64,000 nt of DNA from Serratia liquefaciens (GCF_027594825.1 NZ_CP088930.1:434001-498000); one strand, 5' to 3'. Shown: positions 1 to 9,130, counted from the first letter of the stretch. Program-made: numbers and translations. The notes: generated by a model from the letters alone, not told the origin.

Positions 1-364
1 ACAGGCTGCGCAGCGGTTCGATATAGGTCAGCAGTTGGCTGGCCACCACTTTGACATCCGGCCGCACCGCCGCGACCGCACGCAGCAGCACCAGGCCGTC
101 AAGTGACCCTATCGGGTGATTAGCCACCAGCACCACCGGCCCCTGGCTCGGAATGTTTTCCAGGTCGCCATCCACCAGTTCACAACTGAGGTTGAAGTAG
201 TCCACCACCTGCTCGATCAGATCCAAGCCTTTCAGATGGGGATAGTCGGCGGCAAACTGTTTGAATTCTTTTTCGAAGAGTAAAGTTCTCAGCAGGCTAC
301 GCTGCCAGGCAGGGGTATTGCGGTGTGGAAATGCATCATGCAACAGAGAGTCCAAGCTAAACAT
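1..364 (-). CDS. Lysophospholipid acyltransferase-like protein (partial, 5' part only)
   Basis: The reading frame is open from an ATG at 364 to the window edge, giving about 121 N-terminal residues; the C-terminal part lies outside. A good ribosome site (AGGAG) precedes the ATG. Around residue 80 there is an NHPIGSLDG motif, which resembles the NHxxxxD acyl-transfer motif of PlsC-like enzymes and of the so-called hemolysin acyltransferases that make ornithine or other acylated lipids. Function as an acyltransferase is inferred from this motif alone. The downstream neighbour on the same strand would be outside the window; the next gene inside (534-2195) is on the same strand but belongs to a sugar cluster. 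Confidence 0.7.
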   Translation of the reverse strand, partial: MFSLDSLLHDAFPHRNTPAWQRSLLRTLLFEKEFKQFAADYPHLKGLDLIEQVVDYFNLSCELVDGDLENIPSQGPVVLVANHPIGSLDGLVLLRAVAAVRPDVKVVASQLLTYIEPLRSL

Positions 365-533
365 CGCGTTATCTCCTGGCTTAGTCGCTGCAAAATTAAG
401 CCAGCGCTATGACCCTAACATGTCAGTAACATGACAAAAAAATGAAATCCCTCGACCTATCAGGTATAGCAAATTATTGAAAACTTGGTGGCGACACTCT
501 GCCTGTCGCCCCCCTCGCCGCATTTTATGCCCA

Positions 534-2195
534 TTAAATCAGCGCTTCGATCCGCTGATTCACCGCTTCACGCAGCCGCAGCAGCGGTGCTGCCTGATGC
601 GGATAACGTTTAAAAGTGATACGCATCCCCAATTCCTGTTCAATCAACGCCTCTACCCTGTTGCGGTCCGTCAGGCTTTCCAACAGCTGCAGCGCCCGCA
701 TGTCCTGCAACCCCTGATGCAGCACCCGTAACCGCAGCGACTCCACCGGCGTCAGGTTTTCGCCGGGGTAAACCACAAAGGCGTCGCCGGAAGGAAACGC
801 ATTTCGGCAATCGGTCACCGCATAGGGGTTAAGTTTTTCTCGCGAATGGCCGCTGTTATAGAAGTTGAACCCCCAGTGCAGAAAACCGCTGATGTTGTAC
901 AGGTAAAGCTGGATGCCCAGAATACGATTACGCGCCGAAGGCTGAGCAAAGAAACGGTTGGCTACCTCGGTCTTTTGCACGCAGCAGTAATAGGCCCACA
1001 AGCCCGGAACCTGATGCTCAAGAAAAGCGTCTATATGATCGGTAGCGGCCACCGGCGTTTCCACCAGTCCTTGCTGGTAAAAAGCGTAGTCTGACAGCGC
1101 GTCAAAAGTGCGGAACCCGGCCAGCAGCGGGCGCAAGGCGGCAACGGCTCGCTGATAAACGGCAATGTTCTCCAGCGTCGGCTCATCCGAGATATGGAAC
1201 CAGACCTGCTGTTGCAACTGCCGCTCGCGCAACCAGGCGGTCAACGCCGGCAACAGCGCCTGCAAAAACTGTTGATACTCCTGCGCGTGGGCGTCGGTGT
1301 GCCAGCCGAACAGCGGGCAAAGTTCGCCGTCGATCTCCACCAAAATTTTTGGCGCGTGCGCCGCGCCCCACTGGGTGAATAACGGGGCAATCTCAAAGTG
1401 TTCAATGCCCTCTTCCTGCGCCATATCCACCCACTGGGCCAGCCGCTGGAAATCAAACCGATAACCCTGCGCGGAACGCTGTACGCCAATCAACTGAACC
1501 GTGGTGCGTTCACCGCCGACGGCGGTATCCAGCGGAGGCGTGAAAATCGGCGTCAGCAGCATGTTTACGCCGCTGTTGACCGCGCAGCGGACAAGGTTGC
1601 GCACCGCCTGCCAGTATTCGGGGCTGAACACGGGAACGCGGTAATAATCCGCCAGACAATCGGTATGTACCCACTCGGTATGCAACAGGGTTTGCGGCGG
1701 CAGTTCGGCCGGAACGATATGCAGCGTCAGCACGGCGCTGGCCAGGGCTTCGCCGCTGATAACATCAAACAAGGTCAGTTTAAGCGGGTAGTCCCCGCCT
1801 GCCACCGGCGTAGACGGCGGCGTAAAGGTCAGCCAAAGGCAGCCGTAATAATTGTTGGCGACAAAGAAACGCTGCTCGGCCAGCGGTATCAGCGGATCGG
1901 GAAATAACCCCGGTTCGGTACGCAGATAGTTCTTATCGGTCTGGGCATAACAGGGAAAGTGGCTGGGTACCGATTGCACCTGACGCACGCTGATATACTC
2001 CGCCAGGGATCCCTCAAGACGGTAGCTTAATTCACGTCGAGTTTCGTTATCTGCCCGATGAAGGCAATAGACTCCCTGCCAGGAAAGCATTTCATTGCTC
2101 AGGCCACTCAACTTATTTATTTGATCAATCTGTGGTGCATTACGGCTGTGGAATATCTTTTCCAGACTGTGAGTAAAGGTCAATGAAAGGCGCAT
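534..2195 (-). CDS. DUF4091 / GH123-like glycoside hydrolase, cytoplasmic
   Basis: 553 residues with no signal peptide, so probably cytoplasmic. The N-terminal third looks like a beta-rich domain. The central part fits a TIM barrel, and the sequence HISDEP around residues 334-339 places an Asp-Glu pair (D337, E338) where GH123 beta-N-acetylgalactosaminidases carry their substrate-assisted catalytic pair. The C-terminal part has the HWGFNFYN and YPG-type segments common in DUF4091 proteins. It is transcribed divergently from the ABC importer that begins at 2661. An intracellular hydrolase next to a sugar-oligomer importer suggests that it cleaves an imported glycan; beta-GalNAc as the released sugar is an inference from the family and from the AgaS-like and tagatose-type aldolase genes 8-10 kb away. 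Family assignment is fairly secure, the substrate is not. Confidence 0.75.
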   Translation of the reverse strand: MRLSLTFTHSLEKIFHSRNAPQIDQINKLSGLSNEMLSWQGVYCLHRADNETRRELSYRLEGSLAEYISVRQVQSVPSHFPCYAQTDKNYLRTEPGLFPDPLIPLAEQRFFVANNYYGCLWLTFTPPSTPVAGGDYPLKLTLFDVISGEALASAVLTLHIVPAELPPQTLLHTEWVHTDCLADYYRVPVFSPEYWQAVRNLVRCAVNSGVNMLLTPIFTPPLDTAVGGERTTVQLIGVQRSAQGYRFDFQRLAQWVDMAQEEGIEHFEIAPLFTQWGAAHAPKILVEIDGELCPLFGWHTDAHAQEYQQFLQALLPALTAWLRERQLQQQVWFHISDEPTLENIAVYQRAVAALRPLLAGFRTFDALSDYAFYQQGLVETPVAATDHIDAFLEHQVPGLWAYYCCVQKTEVANRFFAQPSARNRILGIQLYLYNISGFLHWGFNFYNSGHSREKLNPYAVTDCRNAFPSGDAFVVYPGENLTPVESLRLRVLHQGLQDMRALQLLESLTDRNRVEALIEQELGMRITFKRYPHQAAPLLRLREAVNQRIEALI

Positions 2196-2660
2196 AGCAG
2201 TAATCTCGCTCTAATGGGGAAATACCGATGAGTGATTTTCAGGCTAAACCCTTTTATCGATTCAAACAATAGTGGTCATTCGAAAAACGGCGTTTTAGAC
2301 GAGACAAAGCTTGCCGATGCAATTTTTTTGTTTATTTGCATCACAAAAATGAAAGATACCCAGGCATGCACAATAAAAATATTTTTAATCCCCATTATGG
2401 TGCAAGGGTTATCACTTATTCCTATGACCCCAAAGGCCAGTCATTGCCGTATGGCAGGGCTAAAACCGCCGCAAAAGGTTAACGAATTGTGAACAAGTAA
2501 CGCTTTCGGTTTACCCGCCAACCCTTTCGATCTTAACAACATCGAAACATTCGCGCCCCATTTTTGGGCAGAACGGGGTGTATTGACACATTGAAAGTTA
2601 AGGGATAGAAAGAATTCACGTTACGAAAATATTTATTCGTCGTCCACCGAGGGGAAAGCA
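2196..2660. promoter_or_regulatory. Divergent promoter region between GH123-like gene and ABC importer operon
   Basis: 465 bp without a convincing gene. It must hold the promoters for the leftward hydrolase and the rightward importer operon. Two copies of CTTTCG(G/A)T lie 21 bp apart at about 2503-2512 and 2524-2531, so on the same face of the helix. The same core occurs in the intergenic region before the DeoR-type regulator (9131-9462). These are candidate operators; no binding data are visible. The start of the importer gene is preceded by the ribosome site GAGGGGAAAG. Confidence 0.5.
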
Positions 2661-3914
2661 ATGTCACCGATAAAAAATACCGGCCGTCTTCTGGCGCACT
2701 CTGCCATTGCGACGGCATTATTATTGCCGACCATGTTATATGCCGCCGATCAAATAACTTTGCGTTATGCCGTGTGGGACAGAAATCAATTACCGGCCGA
2801 GCAGGAAATCGCCAAGCGCTTTGAAAAAGAAAACCCCAATATCAAAATATCCATAGAATTAACGCCGTCGGCACAATACTTCGTTAAATTGGATTCCGCC
2901 GCAGCCGGTGGCGTAGCGCCAGATATATTCTGGATAAATATGCCTTATTTTGTTCAATATGCCAAAAACGGCATTATGCAACCTTTAACACCTTATATTA
3001 GCGGCAGCGGCGTCAAATTAAATGACGTGGTCGCCAGTTCGGTAAAAGCCTATCAGTATGACGGCCAACAGATGGCTATCCCGCGCGACGTGGACTCCAT
3101 TGCGGTGTGGTACAACAAAAAGCTGTTCGATCAGGCCGGTGTCAGCTACCCCACCAGCGACTGGAACTGGGACGATCTGAAAACCAAAGCTGCCGCCTTG
3201 AAAACCGGCCTGAAAGGCGGCGCCTTCCCGTTGGTGATGGACCTTAGCATCGACGGCCAGGACAGCTACATGAACCTGCTGTTCCAGAACGGCAACCACA
3301 TCGTACCGAAAGACGGCCAGCCGACCGACATCGCCAACGACAAGTCCATCTGGGTCTATCAGCAGCTGCAGTCAATGATGAAAGACGGGCTGATGCCCAG
3401 CGCCCAGCAGATGAGCGAAGTCAAAACCGAGAACATCTTCCAGTCCAACCGTGCGGCCATGGTGTATGCCGGCTCGTGGTTGGCGGCCCCCTTCGCCAAC
3501 AATCCGTTGATTAACGACCATATCGGCGTGGTAATGATGCCGAAAATCGAACGTCAATCCGGCGTGGCGCACAGCCTGGCGTTCGCCATGTCCGCCAACA
3601 GCGCCCATAAGCAAGAAGCCTGGAAATACATCGAGTTTATGAGCACCGAAGCTTCGCAAACCGAGTTGGCGAAAGTGGTGATCCCGGCCAATAAAGTGGC
3701 GGCGAAAGCCTGGGCGGCGGAGATCAAGAAGGTCGATGTCACGCCTTATATCGACACCCTTAACGTGACTGAGGCCTACCCAACCGCCGGGACCAATACG
3801 CCAAAATGGCAGAACATGTGGATAGCCAGTCTGAAGAAAATCTTTATGGGCGCGGATGCCAAACCTGAGATGGATAAGTCGGTCAAGAAGATCGAACGCA
3901 TCATGGAGCAGTAA
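2661..3914 (+). CDS. Sugar ABC transporter substrate-binding protein (CUT1 family)
   Basis: 417 residues. The N-terminus is a Sec signal peptide (basic MSPIKNTGR, hydrophobic SAIATALLLPTML, likely cleavage after YAA), followed by the extracellular solute-binding protein family 1 fold: ITLRYAVWDRN at the first strand, then EIAKRFEKENPNIKI, and a typical APDIFWINMPYF segment. It should act in the periplasm, delivering a sugar or short oligosaccharide to the two permeases encoded downstream. It is first in an operon with both permeases, the ATPase, an oxidoreductase and a ROK kinase. A strong hairpin follows its stop codon, which would favour extra expression of the binding protein. The ligand cannot be read from sequence; a galactosamine-containing oligosaccharide is suggested by the neighbours. 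Confidence 0.9.
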   Translation: MSPIKNTGRLLAHSAIATALLLPTMLYAADQITLRYAVWDRNQLPAEQEIAKRFEKENPNIKISIELTPSAQYFVKLDSAAAGGVAPDIFWINMPYFVQYAKNGIMQPLTPYISGSGVKLNDVVASSVKAYQYDGQQMAIPRDVDSIAVWYNKKLFDQAGVSYPTSDWNWDDLKTKAAALKTGLKGGAFPLVMDLSIDGQDSYMNLLFQNGNHIVPKDGQPTDIANDKSIWVYQQLQSMMKDGLMPSAQQMSEVKTENIFQSNRAAMVYAGSWLAAPFANNPLINDHIGVVMMPKIERQSGVAHSLAFAMSANSAHKQEAWKYIEFMSTEASQTELAKVVIPANKVAAKAWAAEIKKVDVTPYIDTLNVTEAYPTAGTNTPKWQNMWIASLKKIFMGADAKPEMDKSVKKIERIMEQ

Positions 3915-3920
3915 TCGCCC

Positions 3921-3957
3921 CGTGCCGGCGGCGCCTGCCCGAAGGCGCGCCGGCAGC
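3921..3957 (+). promoter_or_regulatory. Intercistronic hairpin after the binding-protein gene
   Basis: TGCCGGCGGCGCC at 3923-3935 pairs with GGCGCGCCGGCA at 3944-3955 (one bulge, 8-base loop). No T-run follows, so it is unlikely to be a simple terminator. Such a hairpin between a binding-protein gene and its permease genes usually stabilises the upstream mRNA and sets a higher dose of the binding protein, as in malE-malF. The role here is inferred. Confidence 0.6.
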
Positions 3958-3995
3958 GGAACCCCGCAAAGCCGTTACAGCTGAGGAATGGCAAC

Positions 3996-4934
3996 ATGTC
4001 GCTGGCAGATACCTACGGTGCCCTAAAACAACAAAAAAGCATCCCACGTCCAGCGCTCAGCCGCCTGGAGCGCGCCGAGCGTTTTTGGGGTTGGGTGATG
4101 ATTTTACCGCTGTTGATTGGGTTGACGGTGTTTTACTTCATCCCTTTTTTGCAGAACATCTTTTACAGCTTTACCGACCTCAATCAGTTTATGCGCTGGA
4201 GCACCCTCAGCGTCGATAACTACGTCAATCTGTTTGAAGACGACGATTTCTACACCGCCGCCGGCAACACCCTGTTCTATGTGGTGGTGTGTGTACCGGT
4301 CAGCCTAAGCCTGTCGCTGCTGCTGGCCATTGGCCTCAACCAAAACATCCGCGGCAAGGCGCTGTTGCGCACCCTGCTGTTCCTGCCGGCGGTCACCATG
4401 CCCGCCGCGGTGGCGATGGTGTGGCAATGGCTGTTCAACAAGGACTTCGGCCTGATTAACCAGGCGATTGGGCAACTGGGTATTTCACCGGTGGCCTGGC
4501 TATCCGATCCGGACGTGGTGCGCATCAGCGTTTCCATCATCATTATCTGGTCGTCGCTGGCGCTGAAAATCATCATTTTACTGGCCGGTTTGCAGAGCAT
4601 TCCACGCCAGCTGTATGAGGCCGCCGATATCGATGGCATCAGCACCCTGCGTCGCTTCTTCTGTATCACCCTGCCGATGATGGTCCCGACGCTGTTCTTC
4701 GTTTCGGTAATGAGTTTTATCGAGATCCTGCAAATCTTTGACGTGGTGTTTTTGATGTTCGACCGCGCGCTGGTGGAAAGCGACGTGATGACCGTCACCA
4801 ACCTGTTCTACAAATACGCCTTTTACCTGCAGGAGAAAGGTTACGCCTCCGCCATCACCGTGGTGCTGTTCGCCGTCACCCTGCTGATCACCCTGATTCA
4901 AATGATGATTGGCAAACGCCTGAAAGTGAGCTGA
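3996..4934 (+). CDS. Sugar ABC transporter permease (MalF-like, CUT1)
   Basis: 312 residues with about six membrane segments, the first being WVMILPLLIGLTVFYFIPF. The coupling-helix (EAA) motif EAADIDGISTLRRFFCITLP lies around residues 207-226 and should contact the ATPase. Family: MalFG/UgpA-type inner-membrane permease. It starts 81 bp after the binding-protein gene, with AGGA before the ATG, and is followed 12 bp later by the second permease; the two would form the heterodimeric channel. Confidence 0.9.
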   Translation: MSLADTYGALKQQKSIPRPALSRLERAERFWGWVMILPLLIGLTVFYFIPFLQNIFYSFTDLNQFMRWSTLSVDNYVNLFEDDDFYTAAGNTLFYVVVCVPVSLSLSLLLAIGLNQNIRGKALLRTLLFLPAVTMPAAVAMVWQWLFNKDFGLINQAIGQLGISPVAWLSDPDVVRISVSIIIIWSSLALKIIILLAGLQSIPRQLYEAADIDGISTLRRFFCITLPMMVPTLFFVSVMSFIEILQIFDVVFLMFDRALVESDVMTVTNLFYKYAFYLQEKGYASAITVVLFAVTLLITLIQMMIGKRLKVS

Positions 4935-4946
4935 GGAGCCGCGACG

Positions 4947-5765
4947 ATGAGCATAAGTAAAAGAACGCTGGTGTATCTGTTTATGGTGTTGGCGGCGTTG
5001 GCTTCGGTCGTGCCGTTTATCTGGATGCTGGTCACTTCGCTGAAAACTCAGGCCGAGAGTATCCAGATCCCGCTGACGCTGCTGCCGGCCCACCCCAGCC
5101 TGCAGGCCTACGGTAAGATCATGCGCGAAATCCCCTTCGCCGATTTTTATCTGAACTCGCTGTTGGCCACCTTTTTCACCGTCACCCTGCAAATGGTGAT
5201 CGCCACCATGGCCGCCTACGGTTTTTCGCGCCTGCATTTTCGCGGCCGAGATGCGGTGTTTCTGGTGTGTATTTCCATCCTGATGGTGCCCGGGCAAGCC
5301 TTTTTGATCCCGCAATTTCTGGTGGTGCAAAAGTTGGGGCTGGTGAACAGCATCACCGGGCTGGTGCTACCGGGCATCTTCAGCATTTATGCCACTTTCC
5401 TGCTGCGCCAGTTCTTCCTCGCGGTACCGAAGGAGATGGAGGAAGCGGCGCTGATTGACGGTTACAGCTACTTCGCCATCTTCTGGCGCATCATGCTGCC
5501 GCTGATCCGGCCTGGCATTATCGCCTGCATCATCATCAACGGCCTGTGGAGCTGGAACAACCTGATGTGGCCGCTGATCGTCAACACCACCACCGAGAAG
5601 CTGACGTTGCCGGTCGGGCTGGCGTCGCTGTCTAGCCGCGCCGGGGTGGAGTACCCGCTACTGATGGCCGGGGCGCTGATGGCAGTGATCCCCATGCTGA
5701 TGCTGTTCATTCTTTTCCAACGTTACTTCATCCAGGGCATCGCCAGCGCTGGGGTAAAAGGCTAA
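4947..5765 (+). CDS. Sugar ABC transporter permease (MalG-like, CUT1)
   Basis: 272 residues, six predicted membrane segments, and an EAA motif EAALIDGYSYFAIFWRIMLP around residues 157-176. This is the usual MalG/UgpE/AraQ type partner of the MalF-like permease. It lies 12 bp after that gene and 22 bp before the ATPase gene, so co-transcription and stoichiometric complex formation are expected. The conserved C-terminal segment QRYFIQGIASAGVKG is typical of this family and indicates an intact protein. Confidence 0.9.
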   Translation: MSISKRTLVYLFMVLAALASVVPFIWMLVTSLKTQAESIQIPLTLLPAHPSLQAYGKIMREIPFADFYLNSLLATFFTVTLQMVIATMAAYGFSRLHFRGRDAVFLVCISILMVPGQAFLIPQFLVVQKLGLVNSITGLVLPGIFSIYATFLLRQFFLAVPKEMEEAALIDGYSYFAIFWRIMLPLIRPGIIACIIINGLWSWNNLMWPLIVNTTTEKLTLPVGLASLSSRAGVEYPLLMAGALMAVIPMLMLFILFQRYFIQGIASAGVKG

Positions 5766-5787
5766 CCGCGAACACAAGGTAAATAAC

Positions 5788-6900
5788 ATGGCCGGTATTC
5801 AGTTAAACAATGTGAAGAAGGTATACCCCAACGGTTTCAATGCGCTGCACGGGGTCGATCTGGACATTAAAGACGGCGAGTTTATGGTCTTCGTCGGGCC
5901 GTCCGGCTGCGCCAAATCTACCCTGCTGCGCATGATAGCCGGGCTGGAGAGCGTCAGCGAAGGCCAGATCCTGATCCACGATCGCTGCGTCAACGACACC
6001 ATGCCAAAAGATCGCGGCATCGCCATGGTGTTCCAGAACTATGCGCTTTACCCGCACATGACGGTCTACAAGAACATGGCGTTCGGCCTGATCGGCAAGG
6101 AAAGCAAAGCCGAAATTGACCGTCGGGTGCGTGATGCCGCAGAAAAGCTGGAGATCACCAACCTGCTGCAGCGCAAACCGGGTCAGCTGTCCGGTGGGCA
6201 GTGCCAGCGCGTGGCGGTCGGCCGCGCCATCGTGCGTAAACCCAAGGTGTTTCTGTTCGACGAACCGCTTTCCAATCTGGACGCCAAGCTGCGCGTCTCG
6301 ATGCGCGTCCAACTGATCGAGCTGCATAACCAACTGAAACAGGAAGGTGCCGCCGCCACCATGGTGTACGTCACCCACGATCAGGTGGAGGCGATGACCA
6401 TGGGCGACCGCATCTGCGTGATGAACCGTGGCGCCATTATGCAGGTGGATAAACCCATCAACCTGTACCACCAGCCCGCTAACCGCTTCGTCGCCGAGTT
6501 TATCGGCAGCCCGTCGATGAACTTGCACGACATGGCAGTGACGCGTAGCGCGCAGGGCATTGGGCTGCGCATCGGCAATGAATATCCGCTCGAACTGCCG
6601 CCGGCACTGCAACAACAGTTGGAAAATTATCCGCACTCGCGCGTGTGTCTGGGCATTCGGCCAGAGTCACTGCGGTTGTGCGCGCCCGGCAGCAGCAACT
6701 GCTTCCCGGCGAAGATTGTCACCATCGAACGCATGGGCAACGAAGAGTTGCTGCACTGCGAACTGGCTGAACTGCGCTTTGTGCTGCGTATGGCGTCGCA
6801 ACCAGACTGGGAGCCACGTCTGGGAGAACAGATCCACCTGGCTTTCGATCTGACCCGTGCTCACCTGTTTGATGAAATCAGCGGCCAAAACCTCAAATAA
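5788..6900 (+). CDS. Sugar ABC transporter ATP-binding protein (MalK/UgpC-like)
   Basis: 370 residues. Walker A is GPSGCAKST (37-45), signature LSGGQ (134-138), Walker B FLFDE (155-159), switch His about 197, then a C-terminal TOBE/regulatory region with CLGIRPESL, as in MalK, UgpC and MsmX. It should energise the two upstream permeases. Two positions differ from the usual consensus: the glycine just before the catalytic lysine of Walker A is Ala (A42), and the residue after the LSGGQ signature is Cys (C139) instead of Arg. The rest is intact, so I expect activity. Regulation through the C-terminal domain is possible but no partner is visible. Confidence 0.92.
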   Translation: MAGIQLNNVKKVYPNGFNALHGVDLDIKDGEFMVFVGPSGCAKSTLLRMIAGLESVSEGQILIHDRCVNDTMPKDRGIAMVFQNYALYPHMTVYKNMAFGLIGKESKAEIDRRVRDAAEKLEITNLLQRKPGQLSGGQCQRVAVGRAIVRKPKVFLFDEPLSNLDAKLRVSMRVQLIELHNQLKQEGAAATMVYVTHDQVEAMTMGDRICVMNRGAIMQVDKPINLYHQPANRFVAEFIGSPSMNLHDMAVTRSAQGIGLRIGNEYPLELPPALQQQLENYPHSRVCLGIRPESLRLCAPGSSNCFPAKIVTIERMGNEELLHCELAELRFVLRMASQPDWEPRLGEQIHLAFDLTRAHLFDEISGQNLK

Positions 6901-6919
6901 CAAGATCGGAGAACGAGCA

Positions 6920-8203
6920 ATGTCGTCAGCTAAACAAAATGGTTTTGCCGGTCGTCCGGTTCAGGTTCTGGTGATTGGCGCCGGGGCGCGCGGTGAAATT
7001 TACTCGCGCTACGCGTTGGCGCATCCGGATTTAATGCAGGTGGTGGCGGTAGCCGAACCGCGTGATGTTTATCGACAGCAGTTCGTCGAACAGCACGGTA
7101 TTTCGGCGGATAAGGTGTTCACCGACTGGCGACAGGCCGCCGACGCTGGAAAACTGGCCGATGCGGTGTTGATCTGCACCCAGGACACCCTGCACCTGGA
7201 ACCGGCGCTGGCTTTTGCCAAACAGGGTTATGCCATGCTGCTGGAAAAACCGCTTTCGCCGGTGGCCGCCGAGTGTCGTACCATCGTGGAAGAGGTGGTG
7301 CGCCAGAAGCTGATTTTCTCGGTCGGCCACGTGCTGCGCTATACGCGCTACACCCAAAAGCTCAAGCAACTGCTGCGCGATAACGTGATTGGCGACATCG
7401 TCAGCCTGCAGCATCTGGAACCGGTGGGCTACTGGCATCAGGCCCACTCCTTTGTTCGCGGCAACTGGCGCAACGACAATGAGGCCGCCTTTATGCTGCT
7501 ACAGAAGTCCTGTCATGACATCGACTGGATCCGTTACATCATGGAACTGCCCTGCGAACAGGTCAGCTCGTTCGGCGGTTTGCGCCATTTTCGCCAGGAG
7601 AACCAGCCGGCCGGTGCGGCAGACAACTGCCTGGACTGCTCCGTGGAAGCCAGTTGTCCCTACTCCGCCAAACGTATTTACCTTGGCGAGGATCACAAGG
7701 CCACGCCGGGTTTCATGCGGGTGCTGACGCCGGAGGTGAGCCAATCGCACCTGCGGGCGGCGCTGCGTGACGGTCAGTATGGCCGCTGCGTCTACCGCTG
7801 CGACAATAACGTGGTCGATCACCAGGTGGTCAATATGCAGTTTGCCGGTGGCCGCACCGCCTCCTTCACCATGACCGCCTTCACCCGGCTGGAAGATCGC
7901 AAAACCCGTATTTTCGGCAGCCACGGCTGTCTCGAGGGCGACGGTCGTTATATCCGTATCACTTCATTCGTTGACGACAGTGAAAAAGTGTACGACGTCG
8001 AAGAGGCCGACGATCTGCACGCCATGTCCGGCCACGGCGGCGGCGACTACTACCTGATGCAGCATTTCATTGAGGCGATCCGCACTAACGATCCTTCACA
8101 GGTGCTGTCCGGACCGGCTGAAACGCTGGAAAGTCATCTGATGGTCTTCGCTGCGGAACGCGCGCGCCGCGAATCTGCGGTAATTACCCTGAGTGGAGCC
8201 TGA
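6920..8203 (+). CDS. Gfo/Idh/MocA family oxidoreductase with Cys-rich insert
   Basis: 427 residues from the ATG at 6920, which has GGAGAACGAG in front; an upstream in-frame codon at 6857 overlaps the ATPase gene and is less likely. The N-terminal Rossmann domain begins VLVIGAGARGEIYSRYA, followed by the family EKP motif (109-111) and the K-x2-H-D segment (K196, H199, D200) that normally holds the catalytic base. An insert at about 235-255 contains C-x2-C-x5-C (C237, C240, C246) followed by PYSAKRIYL, which recurs in a subset of this family in sugar clusters. It is probably an NAD(P)-dependent sugar dehydrogenase or a redox-assisted glycosidase of the GH109/GH4-like kind acting on the imported sugar. 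The exact reaction is unknown. It is co-transcribed with the importer and the ROK kinase. Confidence 0.85.
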   Translation: MSSAKQNGFAGRPVQVLVIGAGARGEIYSRYALAHPDLMQVVAVAEPRDVYRQQFVEQHGISADKVFTDWRQAADAGKLADAVLICTQDTLHLEPALAFAKQGYAMLLEKPLSPVAAECRTIVEEVVRQKLIFSVGHVLRYTRYTQKLKQLLRDNVIGDIVSLQHLEPVGYWHQAHSFVRGNWRNDNEAAFMLLQKSCHDIDWIRYIMELPCEQVSSFGGLRHFRQENQPAGAADNCLDCSVEASCPYSAKRIYLGEDHKATPGFMRVLTPEVSQSHLRAALRDGQYGRCVYRCDNNVVDHQVVNMQFAGGRTASFTMTAFTRLEDRKTRIFGSHGCLEGDGRYIRITSFVDDSEKVYDVEEADDLHAMSGHGGGDYYLMQHFIEAIRTNDPSQVLSGPAETLESHLMVFAAERARRESAVITLSGA

Positions 8204-8206
8204 AAC

Positions 8207-9130
8207 GTGGAAATATCACAGATGCGTTACGGTTTCGACATCGGCGGCACCAAGATTGAAATGGCGGCCTACGATCGTCAATTGCGGCAGGTGCTGTGCC
8301 AACGGGTCAGCACGCCTACCGGCGATTACCGCGCGTTTTTGTCCTGCATCCAGCAATTGGTCGACCATGCCGATCGCGAGCTGCACACCCAGGGCAGCAT
8401 CGGCATCGGCTTGCCGGGCGTGACCGATCCCCGCAGCCGCAAGCAGCTGGCGGTTAACGTCCCCTGCCTCACCGGACACTGCCTGGCGGACGATTTGGCC
8501 CATGAACTGGCGCGGCCGGTTGAAATTGAAAACGACTGTCGCTGCTTTGCCCTTTCCGAGGCCAGTACCCCGCAAACCGAGCATCTGGCGCTGGTCTTCG
8601 GCGCCATCATCGGCACCGGTGCCGGCGGCGGGCTGGTGATGAACAAGCAATTGCACAAAGGTCGCAACGGGCTGGCCGGCGAATGGGGCCATACGCCGAT
8701 CTCTGCCCAGTTGGCGCAACGTTACGATTTACCGTTGTTTACCTGCAACTGCGGCCTGACCGGCTGTTTTGAACGCTACGTTTCCGGCAGCGGTCTGCTG
8801 GCGCTAAGCCGCCATTTCGGCCACCGCGCCGACAGCGTACCGGCGCTGATCGCCCATTACCGGCACGGAGATCCGCTGGCGCAGCGGCTGATAGCAATGT
8901 ACGTCGATATTCTGGCCAGCGCCCTGGCAGGGCTGCAATTGCTGCTCGATGTCGACGCCTTCGTGCTCGGCGGCGGATTGTCGAACGTCGGGGAGCTGTA
9001 CGCCCTGCTACCGCCGGCCATGAGCGCCTGGCTGTTGCCGGGCGCCGAACCGGCAGCAGTCTATCCGCCAGTGCACGGTGACAGCAGTGGCGTACGGGGG
9101 GCCGCATTATTACGCCAAAGCTGGCAATAA
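8207..9130 (+). CDS. ROK family sugar kinase (NagK/AgaK-like)
   Basis: 307 residues. The start is a GTG at 8207, three bases after the previous stop, with TGGAG upstream; an ATG at 8222 is the alternative. Phosphate-binding loop DIGGTKIEM, catalytic Asp in EIENDC, GTGAGGG adenosine loop, the E-W-G-H motif around residue 160, and the zinc site CNCGLTGCFE are all present, as in N-acetylglucosamine kinase NagK and other hexosamine kinases. It should phosphorylate the free sugar released in the cytoplasm, which is needed because ABC import, unlike PTS import, delivers an unphosphorylated sugar. GalNAc as substrate is an inference from the aga-type genes downstream. Confidence 0.88.
   Translation: MEISQMRYGFDIGGTKIEMAAYDRQLRQVLCQRVSTPTGDYRAFLSCIQQLVDHADRELHTQGSIGIGLPGVTDPRSRKQLAVNVPCLTGHCLADDLAHELARPVEIENDCRCFALSEASTPQTEHLALVFGAIIGTGAGGGLVMNKQLHKGRNGLAGEWGHTPISAQLAQRYDLPLFTCNCGLTGCFERYVSGSGLLALSRHFGHRADSVPALIAHYRHGDPLAQRLIAMYVDILASALAGLQLLLDVDAFVLGGGLSNVGELYALLPPAMSAWLLPGAEPAAVYPPVHGDSSGVRGAALLRQSWQ

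Noticed and set aside
4578..5330. Long minus-strand open frame of 250 codons inside the permease genes
   Set aside because: Shadow of two convincing permease genes; composition is His/Gln-rich as expected for an antisense frame, with no ribosome site or family motif.
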